From Chloroflexota bacterium (GTDB lineage: Bacteria; Chloroflexota; Anaerolineae; Anaerolineales; UBA4823): DNA of 19,038 bases. Made by a program: the position numbers and the translations under genes. The DNA is taken from assembly GCA_012798185.1 (NCBI GenBank), contig JAAZNS010000482.1:1-19038 (forward strand), read 5' to 3'. Under the pieces are notes generated by a model. It was not told the origin of the DNA. It saw only the letters and a program-made list of their open reading frames with translations, and made no database searches. Below, one piece after another: positions 1-7,857 of the stretch. Position 1 is the stretch's first letter; the number at the start of each line of letters is the position of its first letter.

Positions 1-88
1 AAAGCATGTTTTCGCCCCAAAATGTGCGAGCGCGTACGCCTTCTAAGAGGGTTTTATACTCTCGGGAATTAATATCAGGGAAATTCAT
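1..88 (-). CDS. Partial cupin-like protein (N-terminal 29 residues)
   Basis: This is the 5' end of a minus-strand gene that leaves the window at base 1. The ATG is the complement of 86-88 and the frame stays open for 29 codons. A Shine-Dalgarno-like GAGAGGT (complement of 98-104) lies about 9 nt upstream. The visible protein includes the string EGVRARTFWGENML, which resembles the segment just before the metal-binding beta-barrel of small single-domain cupins. The histidine motif itself is outside the window, so the cupin call rests on resemblance only. That it is a real gene is more certain than its family. It is separated from pnp by a terminator and probably has its own promoter in 100-240, where I see no convincing -35/-10 pair. 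Confidence 0.5.
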   Translation of the reverse strand, partial: MNFPDINSREYKTLLEGVRARTFWGENML

Positions 89-251
89 CTTAATATGACC
101 TCTCGAGTTAATTTGATTTTTTATGGGGATAAATAATTTTTATTTCCAATTTTGCCAAAGTTTTTCGAAACTGCTCCGGTTATGCATATTCTTTAGAATA
201 AGTTACAGTTTTTAATCAAAAGAAGTGCCTATCATACTAAATTTTCAATAG

Positions 252-277
252 AAAAAGCTGCCATATTCCAGGCAGCC
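252..277 (-). terminator. Rho-independent terminator after pnp
   Basis: Read on the minus strand, GGCTGCC and GGCAGC form a 6-bp GC-rich stem (257-262 with 271-276) closed by an 8-nt loop. A run of five T (complement of 252-256) follows directly. It lies about 50 nt past the pnp stop codon and ends the rpsO–pnp transcript before the cupin-like gene. Confidence 0.8.
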
Positions 278-325
278 TTTATCAACCAAATGTGTATTTT
301 CTTTCACAGCAGATATGAGGAACAT

Positions 326-2533
326 TTATCGCCTATTACGATTGTCCGACGAGCGATGGCTGTCATGCCTGTTAAAAGAACGGTGACTGCCAGATGGTTT
401 CGCTCCACTCCTGCTTCGATCTCGCTGCTGCGCTTCCTCTGCTGTCCAGCCTTCTAAAACAGCTTGCCGAGAAAGGCGAATCTTGCCTTGAGAATCGATA
501 TCGGTCACCATAACCGATAATTCATCGCCAACCCTGGCAATATCTTCGACTTTCTCAACCCGCTCGCTATCCAATTGGGAAATATGCACCATGCCATCGA
601 CATTGGGTAAGATCTCCACGAAAGCACCAAAATCGGTTGTTCTGACGACTTTCCCTGTATATATTCTTCCTACAATAGGGGCTTCGGTCAGCGATTCGAC
701 TCGTTCAACTGCCATACGTGAGCTGTCTCCATCTGTTGCGGCAATAAAAACAGAGCCATCTTCGCCAATATCGATTCTCGTTTTTGTTTCATCTTGTATG
801 GAGCGGATTGTTTTTCCACCAGGACCGATGATGGCGCCAATTTTGTCGACCGGAATTTTCACCACGGTTATACGCGGAGCATGTGCCTTCAGCTCGGGGC
901 GTGGAGCGGGAATGACTTCGAGCATTTTATCGAGGATAGCCAAACGGGCAATTCGTGCCTTTTCCAGTGCTTCTGCCATTAAATCAAAGGAAATACCTTT
1001 GATCTTAATATCCATCTGCAGGGCAGTGATACCTTTTTCTGTTCCTGCTACCTTGAAATCCATATCACCCAGATGATCTTCGGCACCCAGAATATCTGTA
1101 AGGATGGCATAGCGATCATTCTCTTTTACCAGCCCCATAGCAACCCCTGCTACCGGAGCAATGATTGGGACGCCTGTATCCATGAGCGCTAGTGTGGAAC
1201 CACATACCGATGCCATTGAAGATGACCCATTTGAAGAAAGGACTTCGGAGACAAGCCTTAATGTATAGGGGAATTTTGATTCGGGAGGGATAACAGGGAG
1301 TAAAGCACGTTCTGCTAGTGCTCCATGCCCAATATCCCTACGCGATGCCCCCCGTAAAGTTTTTACCTCACCGGTGGAAAATGGGGGAAAATTATAATGG
1401 TGTATGTATCGTTTGCTTTCAGAAGGGGTGAGATTATCCAATTCTTGAGCTTCGCGAGGTGTTCCTAGAGTAGCCAGAGTAAGCACCTGGGTTTCACCGC
1501 GGGTGAATAATCCGGAGCCATGAGCGCGTGGGCTGACATCTACCTCGCACCAAATTGGTCTGATTTCATTTAGGTTTCTTCCATCTGGACGCAGTGAACG
1601 ATTTAGAATTCGGTCTCGAACAATAGCTCGATAGGCATTTTCCCAAGCCAGTTTAACATTGTCAGCAGAATTCTCATCCATTACAAATTCAGCGTTAAGA
1701 GCTTCTTCAAGGGAGCGTAATTTTGTGCTGCGGTCAGTTTTTTCGTATGGATAATCGAGAATTTCATTGAGAGGAGCCTGGACGCGCTCGAAAATCTTCT
1801 TGGCTAATTCTTCATCTTCAATATATGGTGTATAGGCAAATTTTGGTTTTCCGATTTCAGCAGCCATCTGCTCCTGAAGGTCGATTAAAGGCTGGAGGGC
1901 TTTATGACCAAATTCGAGCGCTTTAACCATGACATCTTCTGAAACTTCATTTGCGCCGCATTCCACCATAAGAATAGCATCCCTTGTGCCAGCCAATCGC
2001 AAGTCGAGATCCGAATATTCAAGATCAGGGTAGGTGGGATTGATCACAAATTCACCTTCGATTCTGCCTATTCTTACTGCTCCAATCGGACCAGCCCAGG
2101 GGATATCGGAAATCATGATAGCAGCAGAAGCAGCATTAACTGCCAAAATATCGATAGGGTGCTCGGCATCGATTGAAAAGGAATACAGGATCACTTGGAT
2201 ATCGTTGCGGATATCTTTTGGAAACAGCGGGCGAAGGGGACGATCAGTTAATCTGGCAGTGAGGATTGCTTCCTCAGTTGGTTTTCCTTCACGCCGATAG
2301 AATGAACCGGGGATTCTGCCACCGGCATACATCCGTTCTTCATAATCCACTGTCAAAGGAACAAAATCAGTTCCCGGGCGCACATCGGGGCTGATACTGG
2401 CTGCAGCAAACACCATTGTATCTCCTTGGCGAACTGTTACTGCTCCGCCAGCCTGAGCAGCAAGTTTCCCAGTTTCAAAAAGGATTGTTTTATTTCCCAA
2501 TGTGGCTTGGTATTGTTTTAATTCAGGCTTCAT
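326..2533 (-). CDS. pnp: Polyribonucleotide nucleotidyltransferase (PNPase)
   Basis: PNPase degrades RNA 3'-5' by phosphorolysis, releasing nucleoside diphosphates, and can also add 3' tails; it acts as a cytoplasmic trimer, often in the degradosome. The 735 residues show the full architecture: a first RNase PH domain (about 10-145, with SFYRREG and RLTDRPLRPLFP), an alpha-helical linker (about 240-310), a catalytic second RNase PH domain from RPDGR near 315, a KH domain with GPGG at 570-573, and an S1 domain (about 621-690). The metal-binding aspartates of the second core are present as D486 and D492 in AEDHLGDMDF. The tail is rich in Arg, Ser and His. The ATG has a good SD (AAGGAGAA, complement of 2536-2543). 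It lies downstream of rpsO, the conserved order, and a terminator follows it. Confidence 0.98.
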   Translation of the reverse strand: MKPELKQYQATLGNKTILFETGKLAAQAGGAVTVRQGDTMVFAAASISPDVRPGTDFVPLTVDYEERMYAGGRIPGSFYRREGKPTEEAILTARLTDRPLRPLFPKDIRNDIQVILYSFSIDAEHPIDILAVNAASAAIMISDIPWAGPIGAVRIGRIEGEFVINPTYPDLEYSDLDLRLAGTRDAILMVECGANEVSEDVMVKALEFGHKALQPLIDLQEQMAAEIGKPKFAYTPYIEDEELAKKIFERVQAPLNEILDYPYEKTDRSTKLRSLEEALNAEFVMDENSADNVKLAWENAYRAIVRDRILNRSLRPDGRNLNEIRPIWCEVDVSPRAHGSGLFTRGETQVLTLATLGTPREAQELDNLTPSESKRYIHHYNFPPFSTGEVKTLRGASRRDIGHGALAERALLPVIPPESKFPYTLRLVSEVLSSNGSSSMASVCGSTLALMDTGVPIIAPVAGVAMGLVKENDRYAILTDILGAEDHLGDMDFKVAGTEKGITALQMDIKIKGISFDLMAEALEKARIARLAILDKMLEVIPAPRPELKAHAPRITVVKIPVDKIGAIIGPGGKTIRSIQDETKTRIDIGEDGSVFIAATDGDSSRMAVERVESLTEAPIVGRIYTGKVVRTTDFGAFVEILPNVDGMVHISQLDSERVEKVEDIARVGDELSVMVTDIDSQGKIRLSRQAVLEGWTAEEAQQRDRSRSGAKPSGSHRSFNRHDSHRSSDNRNRR

Positions 2534-2864
2534 AATTCTCCTTATATAGCCTGTCAGGTTAGGGACTGAAAAGAGATGCTAATTAAAGAAAAAATTTTTG
2601 GTTAGCAACTTTTGTCAATTCCCAACCAGCAGGCAAAAAAAATTTAAAATTCGCTGAAAACTGATGCGGGGTTTATCCATTTTGTATTGAGCTTACCAGG
2701 CTCACCCCCACAAATAAATACTCCAGCGACCATGGATGAAAATTGAGTTGTCTTAGCAACAAGTTATCCTGTGTGTAATAATCTTACAAGTCAATAAAGA
2801 AAGAGTAAATATATTCTCTCTTTATAAGGCAACTATACTATTTAGACAAACTACTTTGAAAAAA
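2534..2864. other. rpsO–pnp intergenic region, no gene
   Basis: This is 331 bases without a credible ORF. Next to pnp it holds only the pnp ribosome binding site. A minus-strand AT-rich hairpin (TAAAGA/GAG arms at 2795-2805 and 2816-2824, 2-nt bulge) sits about 40 nt past the rpsO stop. It lacks a U-tract, so it is a poor terminator and may be an mRNA-processing or 3'-end-protecting hairpin. A minus-strand TTGACT (complement of 2789-2794) has no matching -10 at a normal distance. GAGC/GCTC arms (2689-2692 with 2700-2703 by eye) suggest more leader structure. In Escherichia coli the pnp leader is cleaved and used for autoregulation; whether that happens here cannot be seen. Confidence 0.4.
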
Positions 2865-3137
2865 TTATTTCCGTCTAATGCTCAGCCGTTCTGTAAGCGC
2901 TAAATACCGAGGAAAATCATTTCTGCGGACATAAGCCAATAATCTTCGCCGTCTTCCAACCAGCCGAAGTAAACCACGTCGCGATGATTCATCGTGCTTA
3001 TGAGTGCGTAAATGGTCGGTTAGTTGACTAATCCGAGAGGTTAATAATGCTATTTGTACTTCAGGTGAGCCAGTATCTTTTTGATGGCGTGAATATTCTG
3101 CCATCAATTTGTCCTTAATTTCTTTTTGTAATGACAT
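2865..3137 (-). CDS. rpsO: Small ribosomal subunit protein S15 (uS15)
   Basis: S15 is a primary 16S rRNA-binding protein that organises the central domain of the 30S subunit at the three-way junction of helices 20-22. The 90-residue protein has the canonical length and landmarks: the HQKDTGSPEVQIALLTSRI segment near the N-terminus, the DHLRTHKHDESSRRGLLRLVGRRRRLL RNA-binding core, and the closing YVRRNDFPRYLALTERLSIRRK. An AAGGAG-type SD (complement of about 3150-3156) lies about 12 nt before the ATG, slightly long. It is followed by pnp on the same strand, a widely conserved pair, and preceded by an extended -10 promoter and a hairpin leader. Confidence 0.98.
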   Translation of the reverse strand: MSLQKEIKDKLMAEYSRHQKDTGSPEVQIALLTSRISQLTDHLRTHKHDESSRRGLLRLVGRRRRLLAYVRRNDFPRYLALTERLSIRRK

Positions 3138-3197
3138 GACGTCTGCTATCTCCTTTCAAAAATTGAGCAGGTCTCCATACCGCCAGCATTTGTATTT

Positions 3198-3227
3198 GGC
3201 ATTCTGATCATTCAGATTTCCAATGCC
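3198..3227 (-). promoter_or_regulatory. Hairpin in the rpsO leader
   Basis: GGCATT (3198-3203) pairs with AATGCC (3222-3227), and inside it CTGA (3204-3207) pairs with TCAG (3212-3215). It lies in the about 110-nt leader between the predicted rpsO promoter and its start codon. S15 represses its own mRNA through unrelated leader structures in several phyla, so an autoregulatory role is plausible but is inference. Confidence 0.4.
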
Positions 3228-3254
3228 GAGGGTAGGGCTAGTCAAAGCGGGCTG

Positions 3255-3263
3255 ATTATATCA
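3255..3263 (-). promoter_or_regulatory. Extended -10 promoter for rpsO
   Basis: The minus strand reads TGATATAAT, a perfect TATAAT (complement of 3255-3260) preceded by a TG extended -10. No good -35 is found at 16-18 nt (CTTAGA at 17). Start would be near 3248, giving a leader of about 110 nt. The promoter lies just past the stop of the upstream gene, so rpsO–pnp can be expressed independently of it. Confidence 0.6.
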
Positions 3264-3265
3264 TA

Positions 3266-4087
3266 TTAACACTCGATTCTAAGAGTTTTTTCAACATTCC
3301 GCATGGTTAAGCGTAAATTGTTTTGGATATCTGGAGGAAATTTACTGATACACCGCCGAATAAACCAGGCAGTATCTTTGTCGAATGAGAGTTCGATATT
3401 TTGTTGTAAAAAATATGCGGTTTCACTAGGCGAACGCTGGATTAATATCTCCAATATCTCCACGATATAAGAATGTAATGTTGTTGGTGCGCTGCGAACA
3501 AAAGGTGTTATTAATCGATATACCTGGGGAAGGTTTTGAAAGCTCTCTAATTCAACGATAGCAAGGATAAGTCGTAAGCCAAATATATTATCCAAAAGTT
3601 GTGGATTATAAAGCCAGGTTGAAGTGCGATTGATAATTCCATTCGAATCTTTTTTTATTAAATATTCCAAACCGAATTTGAACAATGCCTCATTTATCGT
3701 TGTTTCTTTTACCTCAAGTGACCAGGTATGAATACGGTTTAACACAAGATCAGGGTTATCGACAGGAATTTGACCGATCAATTTGGCTGCAAGCATCTTA
3801 AACTCGTAATAGTTTTCCCGCCATAAGGCATCACATAATGCCAGACTTCCCTGACAATTTATTTTTAGATATGGCGATAATTCCAGTTCAATCTTCCTAA
3901 GAACGGGTTGGGGCACTTTATATGCAGGCAAGATCGATGCAGGTCTTGTCTTTCCAGTGCGAAAGACGTGTCGCCCGTAAAGATGCAGCAATTCATGAAG
4001 CTGTTGTATAAATAATGAGGGGCATTCATATATTGCTGCTAATTGAGATGCTTGTTCTTTTAAGCGAGCAGGTTGAATAGCTGTCAT
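3266..4087 (-). CDS. Uncharacterised alpha-helical protein, possibly AlkD/HEAT-like
   Basis: I do not firmly recognise this 273-residue protein. It is soluble, with no signal peptide or membrane segment, and reads as a chain of amphipathic helices. Two segments resemble the HEAT-like AlkD DNA alkylation repair superfamily: ALWRENYYEFKMLAAKLIG at about 87-105 (W89, then the E..K..A pattern) and DTAWFIRRCISKF at about 238-250 (W241, R244, R245). The AlkD-type catalytic aspartate cannot be confirmed by eye, so a glycosylase function is not claimed; a non-enzymatic HEAT-repeat protein is equally possible. It is third in a minus-strand run after the MazG-like and LOG genes, 34 nt from the LOG stop. 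Its ATG has no clear SD, so it may depend on the upstream genes for translation. Confidence 0.75.
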   Translation of the reverse strand: MTAIQPARLKEQASQLAAIYECPSLFIQQLHELLHLYGRHVFRTGKTRPASILPAYKVPQPVLRKIELELSPYLKINCQGSLALCDALWRENYYEFKMLAAKLIGQIPVDNPDLVLNRIHTWSLEVKETTINEALFKFGLEYLIKKDSNGIINRTSTWLYNPQLLDNIFGLRLILAIVELESFQNLPQVYRLITPFVRSAPTTLHSYIVEILEILIQRSPSETAYFLQQNIELSFDKDTAWFIRRCISKFPPDIQNNLRLTMRNVEKTLRIEC

Positions 4088-4121
4088 AGCAATGATAGTA
4101 AAAAAACTGCATTAATGTGAG

Positions 4122-4676
4122 TTAATGGTTTTCCGAAAGACGAATTTGTTCGAGGAATTGAAATGCTTGATGAAAATTCTGTTGATAGATTACCCAATGA
4201 CGATGTTTTTCATTTACATATTCTCCAAATTGGCTGTAATACATACGAAGGAAATTATTCCATTCTTGACCTATCAAAATCAAGGGTCGAGGTGAAATAG
4301 CGCCAATTAGTAAATGTGACCACATTAAAACCAGTTCACCCAATGTTCCGATTCCCCCTGGAAAAACTATTGCCGCATCACAACGATCAATGAGAGCGAA
4401 TAGCCTTTGGCGAAGTGTGGGGTAGCGAATTTCTTCTCTTATCCATGGATTAGGAACGGCGGGACGCCAGGTCTCAATTTCATCACAGGTAATACCAATA
4501 ACATGCCCATCACATTCTACTGCACCTTTCGAAACGGCTTCCATTACCCCCATATAACCTCCGTTCAAAATCACATACCCTGATTTTGCCAAAAGTTTAC
4601 CCAGTTCATAGGCATCTTGATATACATTTTCTCCGGGTTTGGTTTCAGCACCTCCAAATATAGCAATAGATTTCAT
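4122..4676 (-). CDS. LOG-family (SLOG/Rossmann) nucleotide-binding protein
   Basis: The 184-residue protein has the family fold: an N-terminal beta strand with IAIFGGAET, the GGYMGVMEAVSKGA segment (about 39-52), and the diagnostic PGGIGTLGE (106-114), the nucleotide/phosphate-binding loop of LOG proteins. Characterised members release the free base from cytokinin or other nucleoside 5'-monophosphates (phosphoribohydrolase); older annotation calls them lysine decarboxylases, which is unsupported. The usual arginine-lysine pair before the glycine loop is replaced here by TLRQRLF (87-93), so the substrate may differ. It overlaps the MazG-like gene by 4 nt (ATGA), which implies translational coupling and shared work on nucleotides. 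Confidence 0.85.
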   Translation of the reverse strand: MKSIAIFGGAETKPGENVYQDAYELGKLLAKSGYVILNGGYMGVMEAVSKGAVECDGHVIGITCDEIETWRPAVPNPWIREEIRYPTLRQRLFALIDRCDAAIVFPGGIGTLGELVLMWSHLLIGAISPRPLILIGQEWNNFLRMYYSQFGEYVNEKHRHWVIYQQNFHQAFQFLEQIRLSENH

Positions 4677-4981
4677 TTTTTATTATTCCAATTTCGAGCA
4701 TAGTTTTTATTCAGTTTACCGATAATGGCTTGTTCAAGGTCGATATTCGCGATGCTGGCAATTTGTAATAGATATAAAGCTACATCTGCCAATTCTTCTG
4801 CTAAGGCTTGTTGGTCTTCTGTTTTTTCATTCCATTGGAAATGTTCCAATACCTCACCGGCTTCAATAACTAAAGAGATAGCCAGGTTTTTCAATGTCTG
4901 TGGTTTTGGGCTGTCAGAATCATACCAATGTTGCGAATCGACGAATTGATGCATTGCGGTAGTAAGTTCTTGTATATTCAT
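4673..4981 (-). CDS. MazG-like nucleotide pyrophosphohydrolase
   Basis: This is a small all-alpha NTP/dNTP pyrophosphatase of the MazG-like type (102 residues, one domain), related to the dCTPase group that cleaves (d)NTPs to NMP and pyrophosphate and clears unwanted nucleotides. The metal-binding signature is intact: E40 and E43 in VIEAGEVLEHF, then E63 and D66 in AEELADVALYLL. It is first in a minus-strand operon and overlaps the LOG gene by ATGA. The preferred nucleotide cannot be read from sequence. A strong promoter sits so close that almost no 5' leader remains, and no SD can be present on such a transcript. Confidence 0.9.
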   Translation of the reverse strand: MNIQELTTAMHQFVDSQHWYDSDSPKPQTLKNLAISLVIEAGEVLEHFQWNEKTEDQQALAEELADVALYLLQIASIANIDLEQAIIGKLNKNYARNWNNKK

Positions 4982-4989
4982 GGTATTGA

Positions 4990-5017
4990 ATTATAAAACC
5001 TTGTGGAAGTTCGTCAA
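4990..5017 (-). promoter_or_regulatory. Strong sigma-70-type promoter giving a near-leaderless mazG-like mRNA
   Basis: On the minus strand TTGACG (complement of 5012-5017) and TATAAT (complement of 4990-4995) are 16 nt apart. The expected start, 6-8 nt after the -10, falls at about 4982-4984, one to three bases before the ATG at 4981. Confidence 0.8.
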
Positions 5018-5053
5018 TTAGAAATAATTAATTGTGGATTACAATATGTATAA

Positions 5054-5154
5054 ATAAAAACTCAGTCAGTTTGGGTTAGATCCTATAAATGAGGCGTTTG
5101 CAGATATGCAGCACACCAGATTTGCGAATTTTCCACCATAACCTAAGTAATTAC
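5054..5154. repeat. Palindromic MITE-like element, copy C
   Basis: This 101-bp imperfect palindrome lies in the divergent spacer. Its right end (CTAAGTAATTAC, 5143-5154) and left end (ATAAAAACTCAG, 5054-5065) are inverted versions of the GTAACTACTCAG-type ends of copies A and B. On the minus strand it starts GTAATTACTTAGG and then GTTATGGTGGAAAA, the latter shared exactly with copy A. Its centre shares the exact 12-mer TGAGGCGTTTGC (5090-5101) with copy B on the plus strand. The flanking 8-mers agree at only about 4 of 8 positions, so a target duplication is not supported here. Confidence 0.7.
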
Positions 5155-5184
5155 ATGGAATTGATGAATTAACTGGAATAGCAA

Positions 5185-7857
5185 ATGAAAATAATCCTAA
5201 CCCATGAACAAGCGGATTTTGATGCTCTCGCATCTCTCTTAGGCGCTCATTTTCTGGATGAAGCAGCAATTCCCGTTTTACCCAGGAAAATGAACCGAAA
5301 TGTGCGCGCTTTTATCACTTTATATGGAGGGGAATTACCGTTTATTGAGGCGCGAGATTTACACAATGAACCGATTGAGGCAATCACATTGGTTGATACG
5401 CAATCGATGGTCAGTGTAAAGGGTGTAGTACCCGATGTGAAAGTTCATGTAATTGACCATCACCCTATCCGTGAAGATTTTCCGACCGAATGGTCGATTA
5501 CCGCGGCTGCTACTGGTGCCAATACCACTATTTTTATTGATAACCTTCGGGAACGGGAAATTTCATTAAGCATGATTCAGGCGACTTTATTGTTATTAGG
5601 GATTTACGAGGATACAGGTTCCTGTACATATTCCCGGACAACTGCCAGAGATTTACGTGCTGCTAGCTTTTTGATGGAACAAGGCGCCAATCTTAGTATT
5701 GCCAACGATTTTCTTAATCATCCCCTAACTTTAAATCAGCAAATGCTATATGACCGATTACGGTCAAATGCTGAAACGCGCCATATCCAAGGACATACTA
5801 TCATCCTGGCGTGCGATGATGATGCAGAGATGGAGGAAGAGTATTCAACAATTGTCCATAAATTACGAGATTTCCTCGATCCAGATGCAATATTTGTATT
5901 GATTGCAACAAAAGCGGGCGTTCAGTTGATCGCTAGATCTACCAGTGATCAAATCGATGTTGCTACTATTGCGGCGCAATTTGGTGGAGGAGGACATGAC
6001 CGGGCAGCAGCTGGTTTGATAAAAAATAAAACGATGGACCAGGTGAAATCAGATTTGTTGCGTATATTACCCGAATTTATTCATCCGGCGGTAACTGTGC
6101 AGCAAATCATGTCATCTACCCCTCAATTATTAAAACCGAACACCAGTGTTCAAGATGCTTTGCAGAAAATGCAGCGTTTTGGATACGAAGGATTTCCGGT
6201 GGTAAAAAGGGGAAAGATTATCGGTTTACTAACCAGACGGGCGGTCGATCGGGCGATTTCCCATAAACTCAACCTGACCGCTGAAAATCTTATGGATGCA
6301 GGGGAATATTTTGTCGAGCCGAATGATTCGATCGAGCATTTACAAATTATTATGACGAACACGGGTTGGGGGCAGATCCCGGTCGTCGACCATGAGACGG
6401 GAAAGATTATCGGTATAGTCACCCGAACAGACCTCCTAAAAATTCTAAGTGAAAAATCGAAATCAATCCCAAAACAAAATATTGCAAATCGTTTGGAATC
6501 CTATCTTTCTCCTGCGCATATTGCCTTGTTGAAAATCGTTGCAGCTGAAGCTCATGAGATTGGGGCTGCTTTGTACATTGTGGGAGGGTTTGTTAGAGAT
6601 ATTTTATTAGAAAGACCCAGTTCTGATTTTGATCTTGTTGTAGAAGGCGATGCGATTGCTTTAGCGCGACGCCTGGCTCAAAAATTTGGCGGCAGGGTAA
6701 CCAGCCATTCTCAGTTTCGTACCGCAAAATGGTTCATAGGCGATTCAGATAAACTATACCGCAGCTTGAATAAGAAGTCGGTGAAAGGCAATATACCAGT
6801 AACTGAAACATTTGATTTACCAAAATCGTTGGATTTTGTAACTGCGCGAACCGAATTCTACACGCATCCAACTGCGTTACCAACTGTAGAGAAAGGCAGC
6901 ATTAAATTAGATTTGCATCGCCGCGATTTTACGATTAATACGCTTGCCCTTCGATTAGATGGACGTCATTATGGCGAACTGCTTGATTTTTGGGGTGGTT
7001 GGAATGATATCCGTCATAAACAAGTAAGGGTGTTACATTCCTTATCATTTGTTGATGACCCCACCCGAATATTGCGAGCGGTTCGGTTTGAACAACGTTT
7101 TAAATTCGAAATAGAAAAAAGAACTCTAGAACTTTTAAAAGAAGCTGCCAATTTATTAGAGAGAGTATCTGGTGATCGCATCCGTCATGAATTGGATTAT
7201 ATCTTTGGAGAAGAAAAGGTCTTAAATATTCTTGACCGGCTTGATCAGTTAGCAGTTTTTTCTTCAATACATACAGCCTTTCAGTGGGATGCCTGGATGC
7301 ACCGTCATATCGAAATATTTTTGAATGATAATCCGAATTATTCCCAATGGCAATTTAAAGTTGCCGATCGTAATGGATTACTGCGCCATGTAATTTACTC
7401 ATTGTTTTTATTGCGTATCTCAGAAGAAGATGCAAAAGCATTAGCTGTACATTTAAAACTTCCCGCAAGTATGCGCAAATCGATATGGAACGCCAGACGA
7501 ATATGGATCAACCGAAAAGAATTTAATTCATTATTGCCTAGTCAGATAACAGAAATATTCGATGAAATTGATCGTGCCGCTCTCTATACGACGTATATTG
7601 CTTCAGATGAACAAAAATATCGAGATATTGTTTTGAAATACATCACGGATATGCAATTCATCCAACCCAGCATAACTGGAAGGCATTTACAATCGATGGG
7701 TATTCCTCCGGGTCCACAATATCGCATTATCCTAAAAGCTTTAAGAGACGCATGGCTGGATGGAAAAATTAGATCAGTTATAGAAGAATCGGAAATGTTA
7801 AATGATCTAATAAAAAATCTGGTGATGAATAAAGGAATTCACGATCGATATGATTGA
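5185..7857 (+). CDS. DHH phosphoesterase–CBS pair–tRNA nucleotidyltransferase fusion
   Basis: An 890-residue, three-part protein. Residues 1-300 are a DHH/DHHA1 phosphoesterase with all motifs: H7, D11, D13; D71; D91-H92-H93; D143; and the DHHA1 loop FGGGGHDRAAAG (266-277). Residues about 303-360 and 367-425 are two CBS domains that typically bind adenine nucleotides. From about 450 comes a class II poly(A) polymerase/tRNA nucleotidyltransferase head: GGFVRD (467-472), D481 and D483 as metal-binding DxD, then DFTINTLALRLDG and RILRAVRFEQRF, followed by an RNA-binding helical tail. The family includes A-adding and CCA-adding enzymes that build or repair tRNA 3' CCA ends; sequence alone does not tell which. 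The fused layout is known from Aquifex, cyanobacteria and other deep lineages. The SD is weak (GGAA about 12 nt upstream). It overlaps the next gene by 8 nt. Confidence 0.92.
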   Translation: MKIILTHEQADFDALASLLGAHFLDEAAIPVLPRKMNRNVRAFITLYGGELPFIEARDLHNEPIEAITLVDTQSMVSVKGVVPDVKVHVIDHHPIREDFPTEWSITAAATGANTTIFIDNLREREISLSMIQATLLLLGIYEDTGSCTYSRTTARDLRAASFLMEQGANLSIANDFLNHPLTLNQQMLYDRLRSNAETRHIQGHTIILACDDDAEMEEEYSTIVHKLRDFLDPDAIFVLIATKAGVQLIARSTSDQIDVATIAAQFGGGGHDRAAAGLIKNKTMDQVKSDLLRILPEFIHPAVTVQQIMSSTPQLLKPNTSVQDALQKMQRFGYEGFPVVKRGKIIGLLTRRAVDRAISHKLNLTAENLMDAGEYFVEPNDSIEHLQIIMTNTGWGQIPVVDHETGKIIGIVTRTDLLKILSEKSKSIPKQNIANRLESYLSPAHIALLKIVAAEAHEIGAALYIVGGFVRDILLERPSSDFDLVVEGDAIALARRLAQKFGGRVTSHSQFRTAKWFIGDSDKLYRSLNKKSVKGNIPVTETFDLPKSLDFVTARTEFYTHPTALPTVEKGSIKLDLHRRDFTINTLALRLDGRHYGELLDFWGGWNDIRHKQVRVLHSLSFVDDPTRILRAVRFEQRFKFEIEKRTLELLKEAANLLERVSGDRIRHELDYIFGEEKVLNILDRLDQLAVFSSIHTAFQWDAWMHRHIEIFLNDNPNYSQWQFKVADRNGLLRHVIYSLFLLRISEEDAKALAVHLKLPASMRKSIWNARRIWINRKEFNSLLPSQITEIFDEIDRAALYTTYIASDEQKYRDIVLKYITDMQFIQPSITGRHLQSMGIPPGPQYRIILKALRDAWLDGKIRSVIEESEMLNDLIKNLVMNKGIHDRYD

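Noticed and set aside
591..1076. A 161-codon open frame on the plus strand within pnp, and similar frames opposite nusA, infB and thyA
   Set aside because: They lie antisense to clearly conserved genes, have no SD or family-like sequence, and are explained by codon bias of the real gene.
2613..2618. TTGACA on the minus strand before pnp as a -35
   Set aside because: No acceptable -10 lies 15-19 nt downstream, only A/T homopolymer sequence.
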